Positions 8,216 through 31,019 are shown, counted from the stretch's first letter. The stretch: 64,000 nt of DNA from Cololabis saira (GCF_033807715.1 NC_084591.1:45088368-45152367), one strand, 5' to 3'. A program made the numbers and translations. Notes: a model not told the origin generated them from the letters alone.

Positions 8216-9990
8216 TATTGTTATCCTGCGGGTTTATTATTATTCCTCATTTTCCGGACAGATTTCGGTTCGCAACTCCTCCTACATCTTTGAGAAAACG
8301 CGAAAAGTAAAATGTAGAAACGTGCGCCTTAAGCGGGAATCGTGTGCTATGACTTTTATTAGCGATTGGCATGCACGTTTTTTCTGCTATAACTTTTGAA
8401 TGGTTTAACATAGAGAATCATGTGTGGTGTCATTGGACTTAGTTTTGAGTCCTTCACCTTCATTTGCTTTCAAAATGCAATAATGTACAAAAATGTGCAG
8501 CAGCCCGCCGTGGCACTCTCGAAATTTCTGCGAGGAAATTGTCTAGTGTTATCCTGCGGGCTTACTATTCCTCATTTTCCGGACAGATTTCGGTTCGCTA
8601 CTCCTCCTACAGCTTTGAGAAAACGCGAAAAGTAAAAACGTAGAAACGTGCGTCTTAAGCGGGAATCGTGTGCTATGACTTTTATTAGCGATTGGCGTGC
8701 ACGTTTTTGCGCAACGTGCACAAACGTGCGCTATTAGCGCCATCCGGAATGCATTGGGAGAAATTTGGGGCCTCACCACTCGCACACCGTTACTCGAAAA
8801 ATTCTGAACCGATTTAGAAAGTTGTAGGCCCTGAATTTAACTACAGTCCTGTGGATTTTCAGAGCGATGGCACAAATCATTTTTGCACAAAGTGCAAAAA
8901 CATTTCCAAATTTCCAAACTAATGGGAACTCATTTCCCCATGTATTTCTATGGCGCCATTCAAAGTGGATGGGAAAAAAAGACAAAATTCACCTTTTTCT
9001 GAGTCACGTATCTTTCTCATACTTGCACGTAGAACTGTCATTCAAACTTCAAAACGGAGGAAAACTTCTCTTCTCTCTCCAAACCTGAAACTGTTTTCTC
9101 CTAAAATGTACACTTTTCAAGATATGAGCGCTCAAGCGAGGACTGGAAATCACTTTTTTGTCAAATCTAGAGTGAAGTTCTAATTGTTTAGAGTGAGCGA
9201 AACATTCAAAAAATGACCATAATTTTTATTTGTAAGCTCACGGCGAAACCGTAAAAGCTGGACGAATAATTTTTGGTCAAAATGTAGACATAGGTGTTGG
9301 GATTCATATAATGTGACTTTGACAGGCGGGGTATGCACAAAATTTAAACGGCGATGGCTAAAGCGGCGACAATTCCTGCCTCGGTCTCCATTGACTGCAA
9401 TGTAAAAAAAAATGTCTTCAAAAAAATCTCACTTTGTTTTCGAACTGCCGTTACTAACACATTTTAAGGAATATCTGAATAAAATTAAGATTTTCAGAAT
9501 CTGCCGGGTTCTGTCTCTCTCACGATGTCTTTGTTTTTCTTCTAGGAGCTATGGTTTTCTCATAAATCAGAGTTATTTGAGGAAAGCTGGGGTTTTCTCA
9601 CAGCCAGTCCGGAACCTTCCTCATTTCGAGGTTCTTGTTGCCCCTAGCAACCAGAGTTCAGCTGTTGACTGATTAGACTGACCCAGAACTGGTCACATGA
9701 CCCAGTCAGTACATACTTCATATACTATAACCTGGAAAATGGAGAAATCTGAACCCTGACCTTTTGACCTTAGATGATCCCCAGTCCTGCTGGGAACAGG
9801 TTCATGCATGGATCTATTATAAAACTGGATGGGAAATTAAAAATGGCCGCCCATTCATTTCAATGCATTTTGCTCACTCAGCGCATACGCTGAAAAAGTT
9901 CCTGACTTCCGGGTTTACTTCCGCGTTATGCGGCCCATAGAGCATGCGCAGTTGAGTCACCTCCCATGATGCTCTGGGGCCTCCCATCAT
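8216..9990. repeat. Unclassified dispersed repeat body, first copy
   Basis: The text from ATTCCTCATTTTCCGG onward (about 8250-8340) recurs at 8566-8690 and again at 12510-12690. The following 1 kb (TTGGGGCCTCACCACTC, the GTTGTAGGCCCTGAATTT region, CAAGATATGAGCGCTCAAGC) is repeated at 12713-13550 with scattered differences. It has no long reading frame or recognised transposon ends. It looks like an abundant fish interspersed repeat, probably non-autonomous. Short open frames inside are not conserved between the two copies. Confidence 0.75.
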
Positions 9991-10463
9991 GCCCCGGGGC
10001 AATGACGCGAATATTAATATAATATGTATTAATATAATTATATAAATGAATGAATATTATTACATGTATAGTATTACATATATTATTAATGTAATAATAT
10101 AATATAATTACATAATATATATTAATATAAACATCCGTGGAATGCACGGACACGGCTGTGACGTCAGCCATGACGTCACGCCCAGAAAGAGACTTTTCTT
10201 TGACTTTTCTGGCCGTTATAAAACATTTTTGACAGATATAAAGTCCATGATTTAAAAATATAGAATACAAAGATTAGTAATTGCCGGTGATTACAGCTGG
10301 AGGTGTCCTGTGAACAGTTTTAGAGGCTTCTCTTTTACTATTGCGGTCTATGGGAAAAAAGCTTTCTGGGCCACATGGGATTTTTTGTTGCAGTACTGCG
10401 GCTGGCCACTGGAAAAAATCGGCGCGCCTTCTGACTGCCAGACCCGGGTGCTGGGTTCATGGT

Positions 10464-10497
<34 letters not shown>

Positions 10498-10540
10498 ATA
10501 TTAATTATTATATATAAATATTTTATATATATTAAATACT
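9990..10540. repeat. AT-rich stretch with (TA)n microsatellite
   Basis: Runs of TATTAATATAAT-type sequence at about 10010-10130 and (TA)n at about 10463-10502, with short unique DNA between. No gene is seen. Confidence 0.8.
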
Positions 10541-11696
10541 CCCGTTCAGCGGTCCCGTTAGCGGTTCCGTTAGCGGTCCCGTTAGAGGTTCCGTTAGCGG
10601 CTCCGTTAGCGGTTCTGTTAGCGCTTCCATTAACGGTTCTGTTAGCGGTCCCGTTAGCGATCCCGTTAGCGATCCCGTTAGCGGTCCTGTTAGCGGTTCT
10701 GTTAGTGGTTCTGTTAGCGGCCCCGTTAGCGATTGTTAGCGGTCCCGTTAGCGATCCCGTTAGCGGCTCGGTTAGCGATCCCGTTAGCGGCTCGGTTAGC
10801 GGTTCCGCTAGCGGTTGTTAGCGGTCCCGTTAGTGATCCCGTTAGCGGCTCGGTTAGCGATCCCGTTAGCGGCTCGGTTAGCGGTCCCGTTAGCGGTCCT
10901 GTTAGCGGTTCAGTTAGCAATCCCGTTAGCAATCCCGTTAGCGGTCCCGTTAGTGGTTCCGTTAGCAGTTCTGTTAGCGACCCCGTTAGCGGTTGTTAGC
11001 GGCCCCGTTAGCGATCCCGTTAGCAGTTCTGTTAGCGGTTCCGTTAGCGGTTCTGTTAGCGGTCCCGTTAGTGTTTCTGTTAGCAGTCCCGTTAGCGGCC
11101 CCATTAGCAGTTCTGTTAGCGGTTCTGTTAGCGGTTCTGTTAGCGATCCCGTTAGCGGTTCTGTTAGCGGTCCCGTTAGCGGTCCTGTTAGCGGTTCCGT
11201 TAGCGGTTCTGTTAGCGGTTCCGTTAGCGGCTGTTAGCGGTCCCGTTAGCGATCCCGTTAGCGGCTCGGCTAGCGATCCCGTTAGCGGCTCGGTTAGCGG
11301 TCCCGTTAGCGGTCCTGTTAGCGATCCCGTTAGCGGTCCTGTTAGCGGTTCTGTTAGCGGTTCTGTTAGCGGTCCCGTTAGCGGTCCCGTTGGCGGTTCT
11401 CTTACCGATTCCGTTAGCGGTTCTGTTTGCGGTCCCGTTAGTGGTTCTGTTAGCGGCCCCATTAGCAGTTTCTGTTAGCGATCCCGTCAGCGGTTCTGTT
11501 AGCGGTCCCGTTATTGGTTCTGTTAGCAGTCCCATTAGCGGTCCCGTTAGCAGTTCCATTAGCGGTTCTGTTAGCGATCCCGTTAGCGGTTCTGTTAGCG
11601 GTCCCGTTAGCGATTCTGTTAGCGGTCCCATTAGCGGTCCCGTTAGCGGTTCGGTTAGCGGTTCGGTTAGCTGTTCTGTTAGCGGTTCTGTTAGCT
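10541..11696 (+). repeat. 12-bp minisatellite, GTTAGC + variable hexamer (largest block)
   Basis: About 96 tandem units of GTTAGC followed by a variable hexamer such as GGTCCC, GGTTCT, GGTTCC, GATCCC or GGCTCG. GTTAGC is nearly invariant while the second hexamer changes unit by unit. Because 12 is a multiple of 3 and the unit lacks stops, all frames stay open and produce spurious [24 protein letters not shown] and NGTANRTA peptides, which are not evidence of a gene. Occasional GTTGTTAGC irregularities shift the phase. Confidence 0.97.
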
Positions 11697-12020
11697 TATT
11701 ACCTATTTTCTGCAATAACTTTTGAATGGTTTGACATAGAGTGTCATGGAAGGTGTCATTGGACTCTGTATTGAGTCCTTGACCTTTATTGGTGCAAATT
11801 AGCCCCGCCCCTTCTTCTGATTGGTTGTCTCTATTTTCTGCTATAACTTTTGAATGGTTTAACATAGAGAATCATGTGTGGTGTCATTGGACTTAGTTTT
11901 GAGTCCTTCACCTTCATTGCTTTCAAAATGCAATAATGTACACAAATGTGCAGCAGCCCGCCGTGGCACTCTCGAAATTTCTGCAAGGAAATTGTCTAGT
12001 TAGTGACACGGCCCCCGGCC
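11697..12020. repeat. Dispersed repeat segment between minisatellite blocks
   Basis: Contains AACTTTTGAATGGTTT twice and the segment ending CTCGAAATTTCTGC..., a close copy of 8380-8540. It shows that the minisatellite sits inside the same dispersed repeat as 8.2-10 kb. Confidence 0.8.
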
Positions 12021-12440
12021 CCGGTTCTGTTAGCGGTTCTGTTAGCGATCCCGTTAGCGGTTCTGTTAGCGGTCCCGTTAGCGGTCCCGTTAGCGGTTCC
12101 GTTAGCGGTCCCGTTAGCGGTTCCGTTAGCGGCTTTTAGCGGTCCCGTTAGCGATCCCGTTAGCGGCTCGGCTAGCGATCCCGTTAGCGGCTCGGTTAGC
12201 GGTCCCGTTAGCGGTCCTGTTAGCGATTCAGTTAGCGATCCCGTTAGCGGTCCTTTTAGCGGTTCCGTTAGCGGTTCTGTTAGCGAAATTTCTTCAAGGA
12301 AATTGTCTAGTTAGTGACACGGCCCCCGGCCCCGGTTCTGTTAGCGGTTCTGTTAGCGATCCCGTTAGCGGTTCTGTTAGCGGTCCCGTTAGCGGTCCCG
12401 TTAGCGGTTCCGTTAGCGGTCCCGTTAGCGGTTCTGTTAG
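12021..12440 (+). repeat. 12-bp GTTAGC minisatellite, duplicated block
   Basis: Two blocks of the 12-bp array (12021-12285 and 12333-12440), each introduced by TTAGTGACACGGCCCCCGGC. The intro plus array start recurs at an offset of 311 bp (12001 and 12312), so a 311-bp segment was tandemly duplicated. Confidence 0.93.
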
Positions 12441-12445
12441 CTGAG

Positions 12446-13870
12446 GTACGACTCCTCCAAAGCTATGCAATAGCAAGGAGGAGCAAGGCACTATTGTTAT
12501 TCTGCGTGTTTCATCTTATTCCTCTTCCGGACAGATTTCGGTTCGCTACTCCTCCTACAGCTTTGAGAAAACGCGAAAAGTAAAAACGTAAAAACGTGCG
12601 CCTTAATCGGGATTCGTGTGCTATGACTTTTATAAGCAATTGACGTGCACGTTTTTGTGCAACGTGCACAAACGTGCGCGCTAAAACCCATCCGGAATGC
12701 ATTGGGAGAACTTTGGGGCCTCACCACTCACACACCGTTACTAAAAATTCTGAACCAAATTAGAAAGTTGTAGGCCCTGAATTTAACTACAGTCCTGTGG
12801 ATTTTCAGAGCGATGGCACAAACAGTTTTTGCACGAAGTGCAAAAACATTTCCAAATTTCCAAACTAATGGGGAGAGCATTTGCCCATGCATTCCTATGG
12901 CGCCATTCAAAGCGGATGGGAGAAAAAAGACAAAATTCACCTTTTTTCTGAGTTACGTATCTTTGTCATACTTGCACGTAGAAATGTAATTCAAACTTCA
13001 AAACGGAGGAAAACTTCTCTTCTCTCTCTGAACCTGGAACAGTTTTTTCCTAAAATGTACACTTTTCAAGATATGAGCGCTCAAGCGAGGACTGGAAACC
13101 ACATTTTGTCAAATCAAGAGTGGAGGTTCTAATTGATCAGAGTGAGCAGAACCTTGAAAAAATTACCTTAATTTTTATTTGTAACTCGACCTCACGGCCG
13201 AACCGTAAAAGCTGGACAAATCATTTTTGGTCAGAATGTAGACATACATTTTGGTATTCTTAAAATGTGACTTTGACAGGCGTGGTGTGCACAAAATTTG
13301 AACGGGGGGGCCAACAGACACGCCAATTCCTGTCTCGCTCTCCATTGACTTCAATGTAAAAACAAGATTTCTTCAAAAAAATCTCATTTTTGTTTTCGAA
13401 TTGCCGTTACTAACACATTTTAAGGAATATTTGTATAAAAATAACATTTAGAGAATCTGCTAGGTTATCTGTTTCTCAAAATGTTTTCGTTTTTCTGCTA
13501 AGAGCTACGGTTTCATCACACGGTGAAGTTATTTGAGGCTTGTCAAAACCGAAAATCTAGCTGAGTCATTCCAATACAGTATATACAGCATAATACAGTA
13601 GCAGGCTTCCGGGTCATGTGACCCAGAACTGGTCACATGACCCAGTCAATGCACATTAGCCCCGCCCCTTCTTCTGATTGGCCGATACGTTATAGTCAAA
13701 TATCTTTTGAATGGTTTGACATACAGAGTCATGGGTGATGTCATATTACTCAGTATCGGGTCCTTGACCTTTATTGGTGCAAATTAGCCCCGCCCCTTCT
13801 TCTGATTGGCCGATACGTTATATTCCAATATCTTTTGAATGGTTTGACATACAGAGTCATGGGTGATGTC
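12446..13870. repeat. Unclassified dispersed repeat body, second copy
   Basis: Starts with the hairpin module (12446-12487), then repeats 8546-9600 with point differences. It ends in two tandem copies of a segment with GATTGGCCGATACGTTAT and ATCTTTTGAATGGTTTGACA (13660-13870). No coding capacity is seen. Confidence 0.75.
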
Positions 13871-13879
13871 ACATTACTC

Positions 13880-14135
13880 TGGGATGGCAGGTGTTTTTAT
13901 ACGATGTTAGTGTTATTATGGGATGTCAGGTGTTTATTATAGGATGTTAGTGTCATTATGGGATGGCAGGTGTTTATTATAGGATGCTAGTGTTATTATG
14001 GGATGGCAGGTGTTTTTATAGGATGTTAGTGTTATTATGGGATGTTAGTGTTATTATAGGATGTTAGTGTTATTATGGGATGGCAGGTGTTATTATAGGA
14101 TGTTAGTGTTATTATGGGATGATAATGTTATCGGT
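13880..14135 (+). repeat. ~40-bp minisatellite (GGGATGGCAGGTGTTTATTA...)
   Basis: About six imperfect units of GGGATG-G/T-CAGGTGTT-TATTATAGGATGTTAGTGTTATTAT, some shortened. The last unit runs directly into the next GTTAGC array. Confidence 0.9.
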
Positions 14136-14587
14136 GTTAGCGGTCCCGTTAGCGGCCCTGTTAGTGATCCCGTTAGCGGTCCCGTTAGCGATTCCGTTAG
14201 CGGTCCCGTTAGCGGTCCCGTTAGCTGTTCCGTTGGCGGTTGTTAGCGGTCCTGTTAGCGATCCCGTTAGCGGCTCGGTTAGCGATCCTGTTAGCGGCTC
14301 GGTTAGCGGTCCCGTTAGCGATCCCGTTAGCGATCCCGTTAGTGGTCGTGTTACCGGTTCTGTTAGCGGTCCCGTTAGCGGTCCTGTTAGCGGTTCCGTT
14401 AGCGGTTCCGTTAGCGGTTCCGTTAGCGGTTGTTAGCGGTTGTTAGCGGTTCTGTTAGCGGTCCCGTTAGCGGTCCTGTTAGCGGTTCCGTTAGCGGTCC
14501 CGTTAGCGGTTCAGTTAGCGATCCCGTTAGCGATCCCGTTAGCAGTCCCGTTAGCGGTTCCGTTAGCGGTTCTGTTAGCGGTCCCGT
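14136..14587 (+). repeat. 12-bp GTTAGC minisatellite, fourth block
   Basis: Same unit and variants as the 10.5-kb block. It is followed by 120 bp of dispersed-repeat sequence (GGGAATCGTGTGCTATGACT) before the heptamer array. Confidence 0.96.
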
Positions 14588-14707
14588 CAAGACGTGTGTC
14601 TCGATCGGGAATCGTGTGCTATGACTTTTGGTGTTGAAATTCCCATTTACCCAAAGTTTTTATTATAGTATAGTCCTTGACCTTCATTGGTGCAAATTAG
14701 CCCCTTC

Positions 14708-16826
14708 CCCATCAACCATCAACCATCAACCACCAACCACCAACCACCATCAACCATCAACCACCAACCATCAACCACCAACCATCAACCATCAACCACC
14801 AACCATCAACCATCAACCATCAACCACCATCAACCACCAACCATCAACCACCAACCACCAACCACCAACTGTCAACCATCAACCACCAACCACCATCAAC
14901 CATCAACCATCAACCACCAACCATCAACCACCAACCACCATCAACCATCAACCATCAACCACCAACCACCAACCATCAACCACCATCAACCACCAACCAC
15001 CAACCACCAACCATCAACCATCAACCATCAACCAACAACCATCAACCACCAACCATCAACCACCAACCACCATCAACCATCAACCATCAACCACCAACCA
15101 TCAACCACCATCCATCAACCATCAACCACCAACCACCAACCATCAACCACCAACCATCAACCATCAACCAACAACCATCAACCACCAACCACCATCAACC
15201 ATCAACCATCAACCACCAACCGTTAACCACCAACCATCAACCATCAACCACCAACCACCATCAACCATCAACCATCAACCACCATCCACCATCCACCATC
15301 AACCATCAACCATCATCAACCATCAACCATCAACCACCAATCACCATCAACCATCAACCACCAACCATCAACCACCAACCACCAACCATCAACCACCAAC
15401 CATCAACCATCAACCACCAACCACCAACCATCAACCATCAACCACCAACCACCAACCATCAACCATCAACCACCAACCACCATCAACCATCAACCACCAA
15501 CCATCAACCATCAACCATCAACCACCAACCATCAACCATCAACCACCATCAACCACCAACCACCAACCATCAACCACCAACCACCAACCACCAACCATCA
15601 ACCATCAACCACCAACCACCATCAACCATCAACCACCATCAACCATCAACCACCAACCAACAACCATCAACCACCAACCACCATCAACCATCAACCATCA
15701 ACCACCAACCACCAACCACCAACCACCATCAACCACCAACCACCAACCACCAACCATCAACCACCAACCACCATCAACCACCAACCACCACCAACCACCA
15801 ACCATCAACCACCAACCACCAACCATCAACCACCATCCACCATCAACCACCAACCATCAACCACCAACCATCAACCACCAACCACCATCAACCACGAACC
15901 ATCAACCACCAACCATTAACCACCAACCACCAACCATCAACCACCAACCACCATCAACCATCAACAATCAACCACCAACCACCAACGATCAACCACCAAC
16001 CACCAACCATCAACCACCAACCATCAACCATCAACCACCAACCACCAACCATCAACCACCAACCACCAACCATCATCCATCAACCACCAACCATCAACCA
16101 CCAACCATCAACCACCAACCATCAACCACCAACCATCAACCATCAACCACCAACCATCAACCATAAACCATCAACCATCAACCATCAACCATCAACCACC
16201 AACCACCATCAACCATCAACCATCAACCACCAACCATCAACCACCAACCACCAACCATCAACCATCAACCACCAACCACCAACCATCAACCACCAACCAT
16301 CAACCACCACCAATCATCAACCACCAACCACCATCAATCATCAACCATCAACCACCAACCACCAACCACCAACCATCAACCACCATCAACCACCAACCAT
16401 CAACCACTAACCACCATCAATCATCAACCATCAACCACCAACCACCAACCATCAACCACCATCAACCACCAACCACCAACCATCAACCATCAACCACCAC
16501 CAACCATCAATTACCAACCACCAACCATCAACCACCAACCACCACCAACCATCAACCATCAACCACCAACCACCAACCATCAACCATCAACCACCAACCA
16601 TCAACCATCAACCACCAACCACCAACCATCAACCACCAACCATCAACCATCAACCACCAACCATCAACCACCAACCACCAACCACCAACCATCAACCACC
16701 AACCATCAACCATCAACCATCAACCACCAACCATCAACCACCAACCATCAACCACCAACCATCAACCACCATCAACCATCAACCACCAACAATCAACCAC
16801 CAACCATCAACCACCAACCATCCCCA
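14708..16826 (+). repeat. 2.1-kb heptamer minisatellite (CATCAAC / CACCAAC)
   Basis: Roughly 300 units of CATCAAC or CACCAAC with occasional 10-mers CACCATCAAC. No plus-strand frame meets a stop easily, giving a 512-codon open frame (14628-16166) of NHQPSTTNHQPP type. Its start lies in a different repeat, and it has no recognised domain, so it is treated as a by-product of the array. Confidence 0.97.
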
Positions 16827-17930
16827 GATCAAAGCAAGCAAGGAAAGATTTCTGCCAGGGAACAGACTCCCCGGGGGTTTATGACACCTGGGGGGTCGGA
16901 CGCACCGGAGCCCAAACGCCAGGCCTCAACCGGCCGGAGGAGTGGGGGGCACTGCCTGCTGATCAGTCCCACCCCCAAGAGACTATAAAAAGGAGCAGCC
17001 ACTTGATGCTCATATCTGCTTTTTTCGTTTCTCTGCTTTTTCCGTTTTTCCGTTGCCACTCCTCATTTTTTGGCATCAGGCCAAAACTTGGAGTTTAGCT
17101 CCAAGTTTTCTTTTCTTTTTATTTTTCCTTTTCACTTTTTCATCTGCCCGGCCTTTTTGCCTGCTGGCAGAGGTGCAATTTTTCCTAGCCCGACTCCCGC
17201 ATCCAACCAGCGCAGCATCTGCCCCGGGCACCCAGCCAGCCGACTCTGTGGGTGCCACCGCGGTAGAAAGGTCTTTCCCGGAGCATCCTGACATCGGGGC
17301 CCGGCGCCGACCGCCACAAAGGCCTTATTGCTCGGCCGAACTTTATCGTAGAGACATCGTTCAAACTTTCAAACACTTGGCCCGACAGGCACTAAAGGAC
17401 CTTCCAACCTCATTCTTCCAATTCTTACAGTTTTTGTGATATTGACCTTTCATTTTTTTTTTCCCGTTTGACTTTGCACGCTTGTTGCTAGGCAACAGGT
17501 TATCGTAGAGACATCGTACAAATGTTGCCCGACTCAGCACGCTGTGGACTTCAACATACTCAAATTTCATGAAGCTGGGATTTAAGGAAATTTTATGTCA
17601 AAATCCATTCCAAATGGCCCATTCATTCGGAGTGGGTTTTTTACCATGGTGAAAAAAAAACCTATCCATTAACGTAGCCTGAACCGGAACGTGCACCCAA
17701 ACATCGTTAGATGTGTCTCCATCGTGCCTCGATGGACATTACTTTTCTCAGTCAAAAGCGTTACCGTGGGGACGCTAGACGCCAAAAAGCGCGCCCCATT
17801 AATAACTATTGGGAGCACAGGAATGAATGAAATGCAACCGTAAACACCTCAAACTGAAATAGAATCGCCACGAACACAACCACTACAGCAGTAGGGCATG
17901 CCCATATCAAAATTTCCTGATATTTTCTAG
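16827..17930 (+). other. TATA-bearing GC-rich segment and stem-loop, then dispersed repeat
   Basis: After the heptamer array comes GC-rich DNA with a strong TATA box (ACTATAAAAAGGAGC, about 16982-16996), a pyrimidine-rich leader, and a perfect 11-bp stem (17083-17093 with 17099-17109, loop TTTAG) followed by T-rich DNA. The 18-mer TTATCGTAGAGACATCGT occurs at about 17343 and 17501. It looks like the promoter or LTR-type end of an unidentified element. The part from 17.45 to 17.93 kb resembles the tail of the dispersed repeat family. No protein could be supported. Confidence 0.45.
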
Positions 17931-18740
17931 TTTATATTATCATCGTCAGCACTTGACTTTTACAAAATCTTATCCCAATGTGGAATAACTTTTTGGAATA
18001 CTTTCACACACTATAGTGCACATTATCTTGTACTGTGTGCTATTGTTAACCAGATGTTGCTCTGTTACAATAACAGTGCATGCACAACACTTTTCAAATT
18101 TTCAATTTTCATATTACTATAAAAACATAGTTTGAGCCCCGGATCTTTATGTATAATCAACAACAAAGTAACACAAGCAAATGTAAGAAACAGACATGCT
18201 GATATAAAGACAGCGAAGAGGTTTGAAGGATCTGTGAGGTAAATTAAGTTAGCGATAACACTCTTGCTGTCAGTGAAATGTGAGCAGGCATGTTGCCTGT
18301 GTAGACAGCTGTAGTAATTCAAATAAGAGCATATGCATTCATTCAGCTTTTTATACCACATAAAAGACATAAAGCATACTAAATGAAAATAGGATTTTTC
18401 TATTAGGTTGGATTAATTATGATCAGTACAGAAAACGAGATATTGCCCAAGGATTTTTGTTATTTTTTATTATGAAATCAGCCCTTTATACAATTGCAAG
18501 TAATGCTCAAAAATGTCTACACACTTTTTAGCCCTTTCTTTTATGCCTTTTTTTTTGTCAAGGTTCTATAGACATATTCTTGATATAAAGTAGCAAATTC
18601 ATCAAAGACTGTCTTAGACTCTGAAAGCCAATACCAGCATATCCTTGTACAATATGCTTCAGCGGAAATCTCCATCCTACCGTAATACACACCACTTTTG
18701 GCATGTGTCCCAAATATAACTGATGCCAAGTAAGCATGCT
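17931..18740. other. Upstream flank of the myosin gene; no gene recognised
   Basis: AT-rich, apparently single-copy sequence. An E-box CAGCTG lies at 18307-18312 and may matter for muscle expression, but a single E-box is weak evidence. Confidence 0.35.
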
Positions 18741-18744
18741 GGAT

Positions 18745-18811
18745 TCAATATAAGGGGTCCAAGTCAACGCAGCAGTGTGTGGTAGAAGAGTCCTGAAGAC
18801 TCCGGCTTGTG
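18745..18811 (+). promoter_or_regulatory. Candidate myosin promoter and first non-coding exon
   Basis: AATATAAGG at about 18748-18756 is TATA-like, and about 25-30 bases downstream a purine-rich stretch runs to a plausible donor (GTG|GTAGGT at 18811). Vertebrate striated-muscle myosin genes have non-coding 5' exons, and this is the best candidate for the first. It is a prediction from position only. Confidence 0.4.
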
Positions 18812-18956
18812 GTAGGTTTAATCTCTCTCTTTAAGAGCTGTTTACTCATTACTTAAAATATTTATCTATTACCTGACCGGCTGCATGTTTGAGAAATTTT
18901 TCCAATTAAAGACTTTTTAAACCTTTAAATAAAGTACATTTTGTCTTTTTCAACAG

Positions 18957-18995
18957 AATTAAAGACTACAGCAGACTTGTAACAGAGAGGGTCAG
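18957..18995 (+). other. Candidate second 5' UTR exon of the myosin gene
   Basis: The pyrimidine-rich acceptor CTTTTTCAACAG precedes 39 bases ending GGTCAG before donor GTATGG. It is non-coding, and its size and position fit the second untranslated exon of sarcomeric myosin genes. The coding exon begins after the next acceptor at 19615. Confidence 0.5.
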
Positions 18996-19110
18996 GTATG
19001 GAAATCAATTTTGATAATTTTGATAATACAATTTTGATAATTTGATAATTTGCTTTAAATATTAGTTTAAAGCAGAAAAGTACGATTTAACAAGTATTAA
19101 TTAACAAGAG

Positions 19111-19470
19111 CAGCACGGTGGCTTAGTGGTTAACACTGTTGCCTCACAGCAAGAAGGTCCCCGGTTCGACTCCCAGGCCCAGCAGGGTCTTTCTGTGTGG
19201 AGTTTGCATGTTCTCCCCCGTGCTTGCGTGGGTACTCCAGTTTCCTCCCACAGTCCAAAAACATGCATGCTAGGTTAATTGGTGATTCTAAATTTCCCGT
19301 AGGTGTGAGTGTGTCTGGTTGTCTGTCTGTATATGTGGCCCTGCGATGGAATGGTGACCTGTCCAGGGTGTAGCCCCTGCCTCTCACCTGAAATGAGCTG
19401 GGATAGGCTCCAGCAGACCCCCGTGACCTGTGAAGGATAAAGCGGGTATAGATAATGGATGGATAACAAT
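19111..19470 (+). mobile_element. tRNA-related SINE in the 5' UTR intron of the myosin gene
   Basis: An abundant teleost-type repeat beginning GCACGGTGGCTTAGTGG and ending GGTATAGATAATGGATGG. It contains pol III promoter boxes: A box TGGCTTAGTGG (19119-19129) and B box GGTTCGACTCC (19163-19173). It lies in the same orientation as the myosin gene, between the candidate non-coding exon and the ATG exon. Confidence 0.8.
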
Positions 19471-19630
19471 TCTGAACATTTGGAGTGATTAACATACAAA
19501 TGATCTTAATCTAGTATGTTAATATGATTGATAAATATGATTCCCCCAGTGCTCACTAAAAAGAGGTAAATCTTTAAATAGTTAGATGGGAAAACAATCT
19601 TTTGTTATCTCGCAGACATAAGCTGCCACC

Positions 19631-30668
<11,038 letters not shown>

Positions 30669-30724
30669 AATACCTCAGCTGATGGTTTGTTTCTAATCAT
30701 ATAATATGATGTGAAATATACTAC

Positions 30725-30730
30725 AATAAA
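30725..30730 (+). terminator. Polyadenylation signal of the myosin gene
   Basis: AATAAA 57 bases after the stop codon, with a T/GT-rich stretch (TTTGTCTCTTGTTTTGTTTTT) just downstream, as expected for a cleavage site near 30745. The 3' UTR would be only about 80 nt. Confidence 0.8.
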
Positions 30731-31019
30731 ATGTTTGATTCTATTTGTCTCTTGTTTTGTTTTTGACTCAAGAGATTTACAAATTGCAATCTGTCTTGCT
30801 ATCTATGCACTCACACCTTATATGAAACAAGAAAACATGTCAGATACTTCATTGGATCCCATCTCGATCCATCCATCCATTTTCTTCCGCTTATCCGGAT
30901 CTGGGTCGCGGGGGCAGCAATCTCACCAGAGATGCCCAGACTTCCTTCACCCCAGACACTTCCTCCAGCTCTGCCGAGGGGAGTCCGAGGCGTTCTCAGG
31001 CCAGCCGAGAGATATAGAC

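Noticed and set aside
10459..12583. Many open frames on both strands ([32 protein letters not shown])
   Set aside because: All follow from a 12-bp repeat without stop codons. No start context, splice site or domain.
14628..16166. A 512-codon frame as a gene for an Asn/His/Pro/Thr-rich protein
   Set aside because: It is a by-product of the heptamer array, and its first codons lie in an unrelated dispersed repeat.
14708..16826. CRISPR-like array
   Set aside because: Units are contiguous 7-mers without unique spacers, and the context is vertebrate.
18541..18767. Short minus-strand frames upstream of the myosin gene (ending YGRMEISAEAYCTRICWYW etc.)
   Set aside because: Two overlapping frames in AT-rich DNA with no similarity to known proteins. 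The region is better explained as promoter flank.
19111..19190. A tRNA gene
   Set aside because: The A and B boxes are good, but the segment continues into the SINE body and no cloverleaf with a plausible anticodon arm can be closed.
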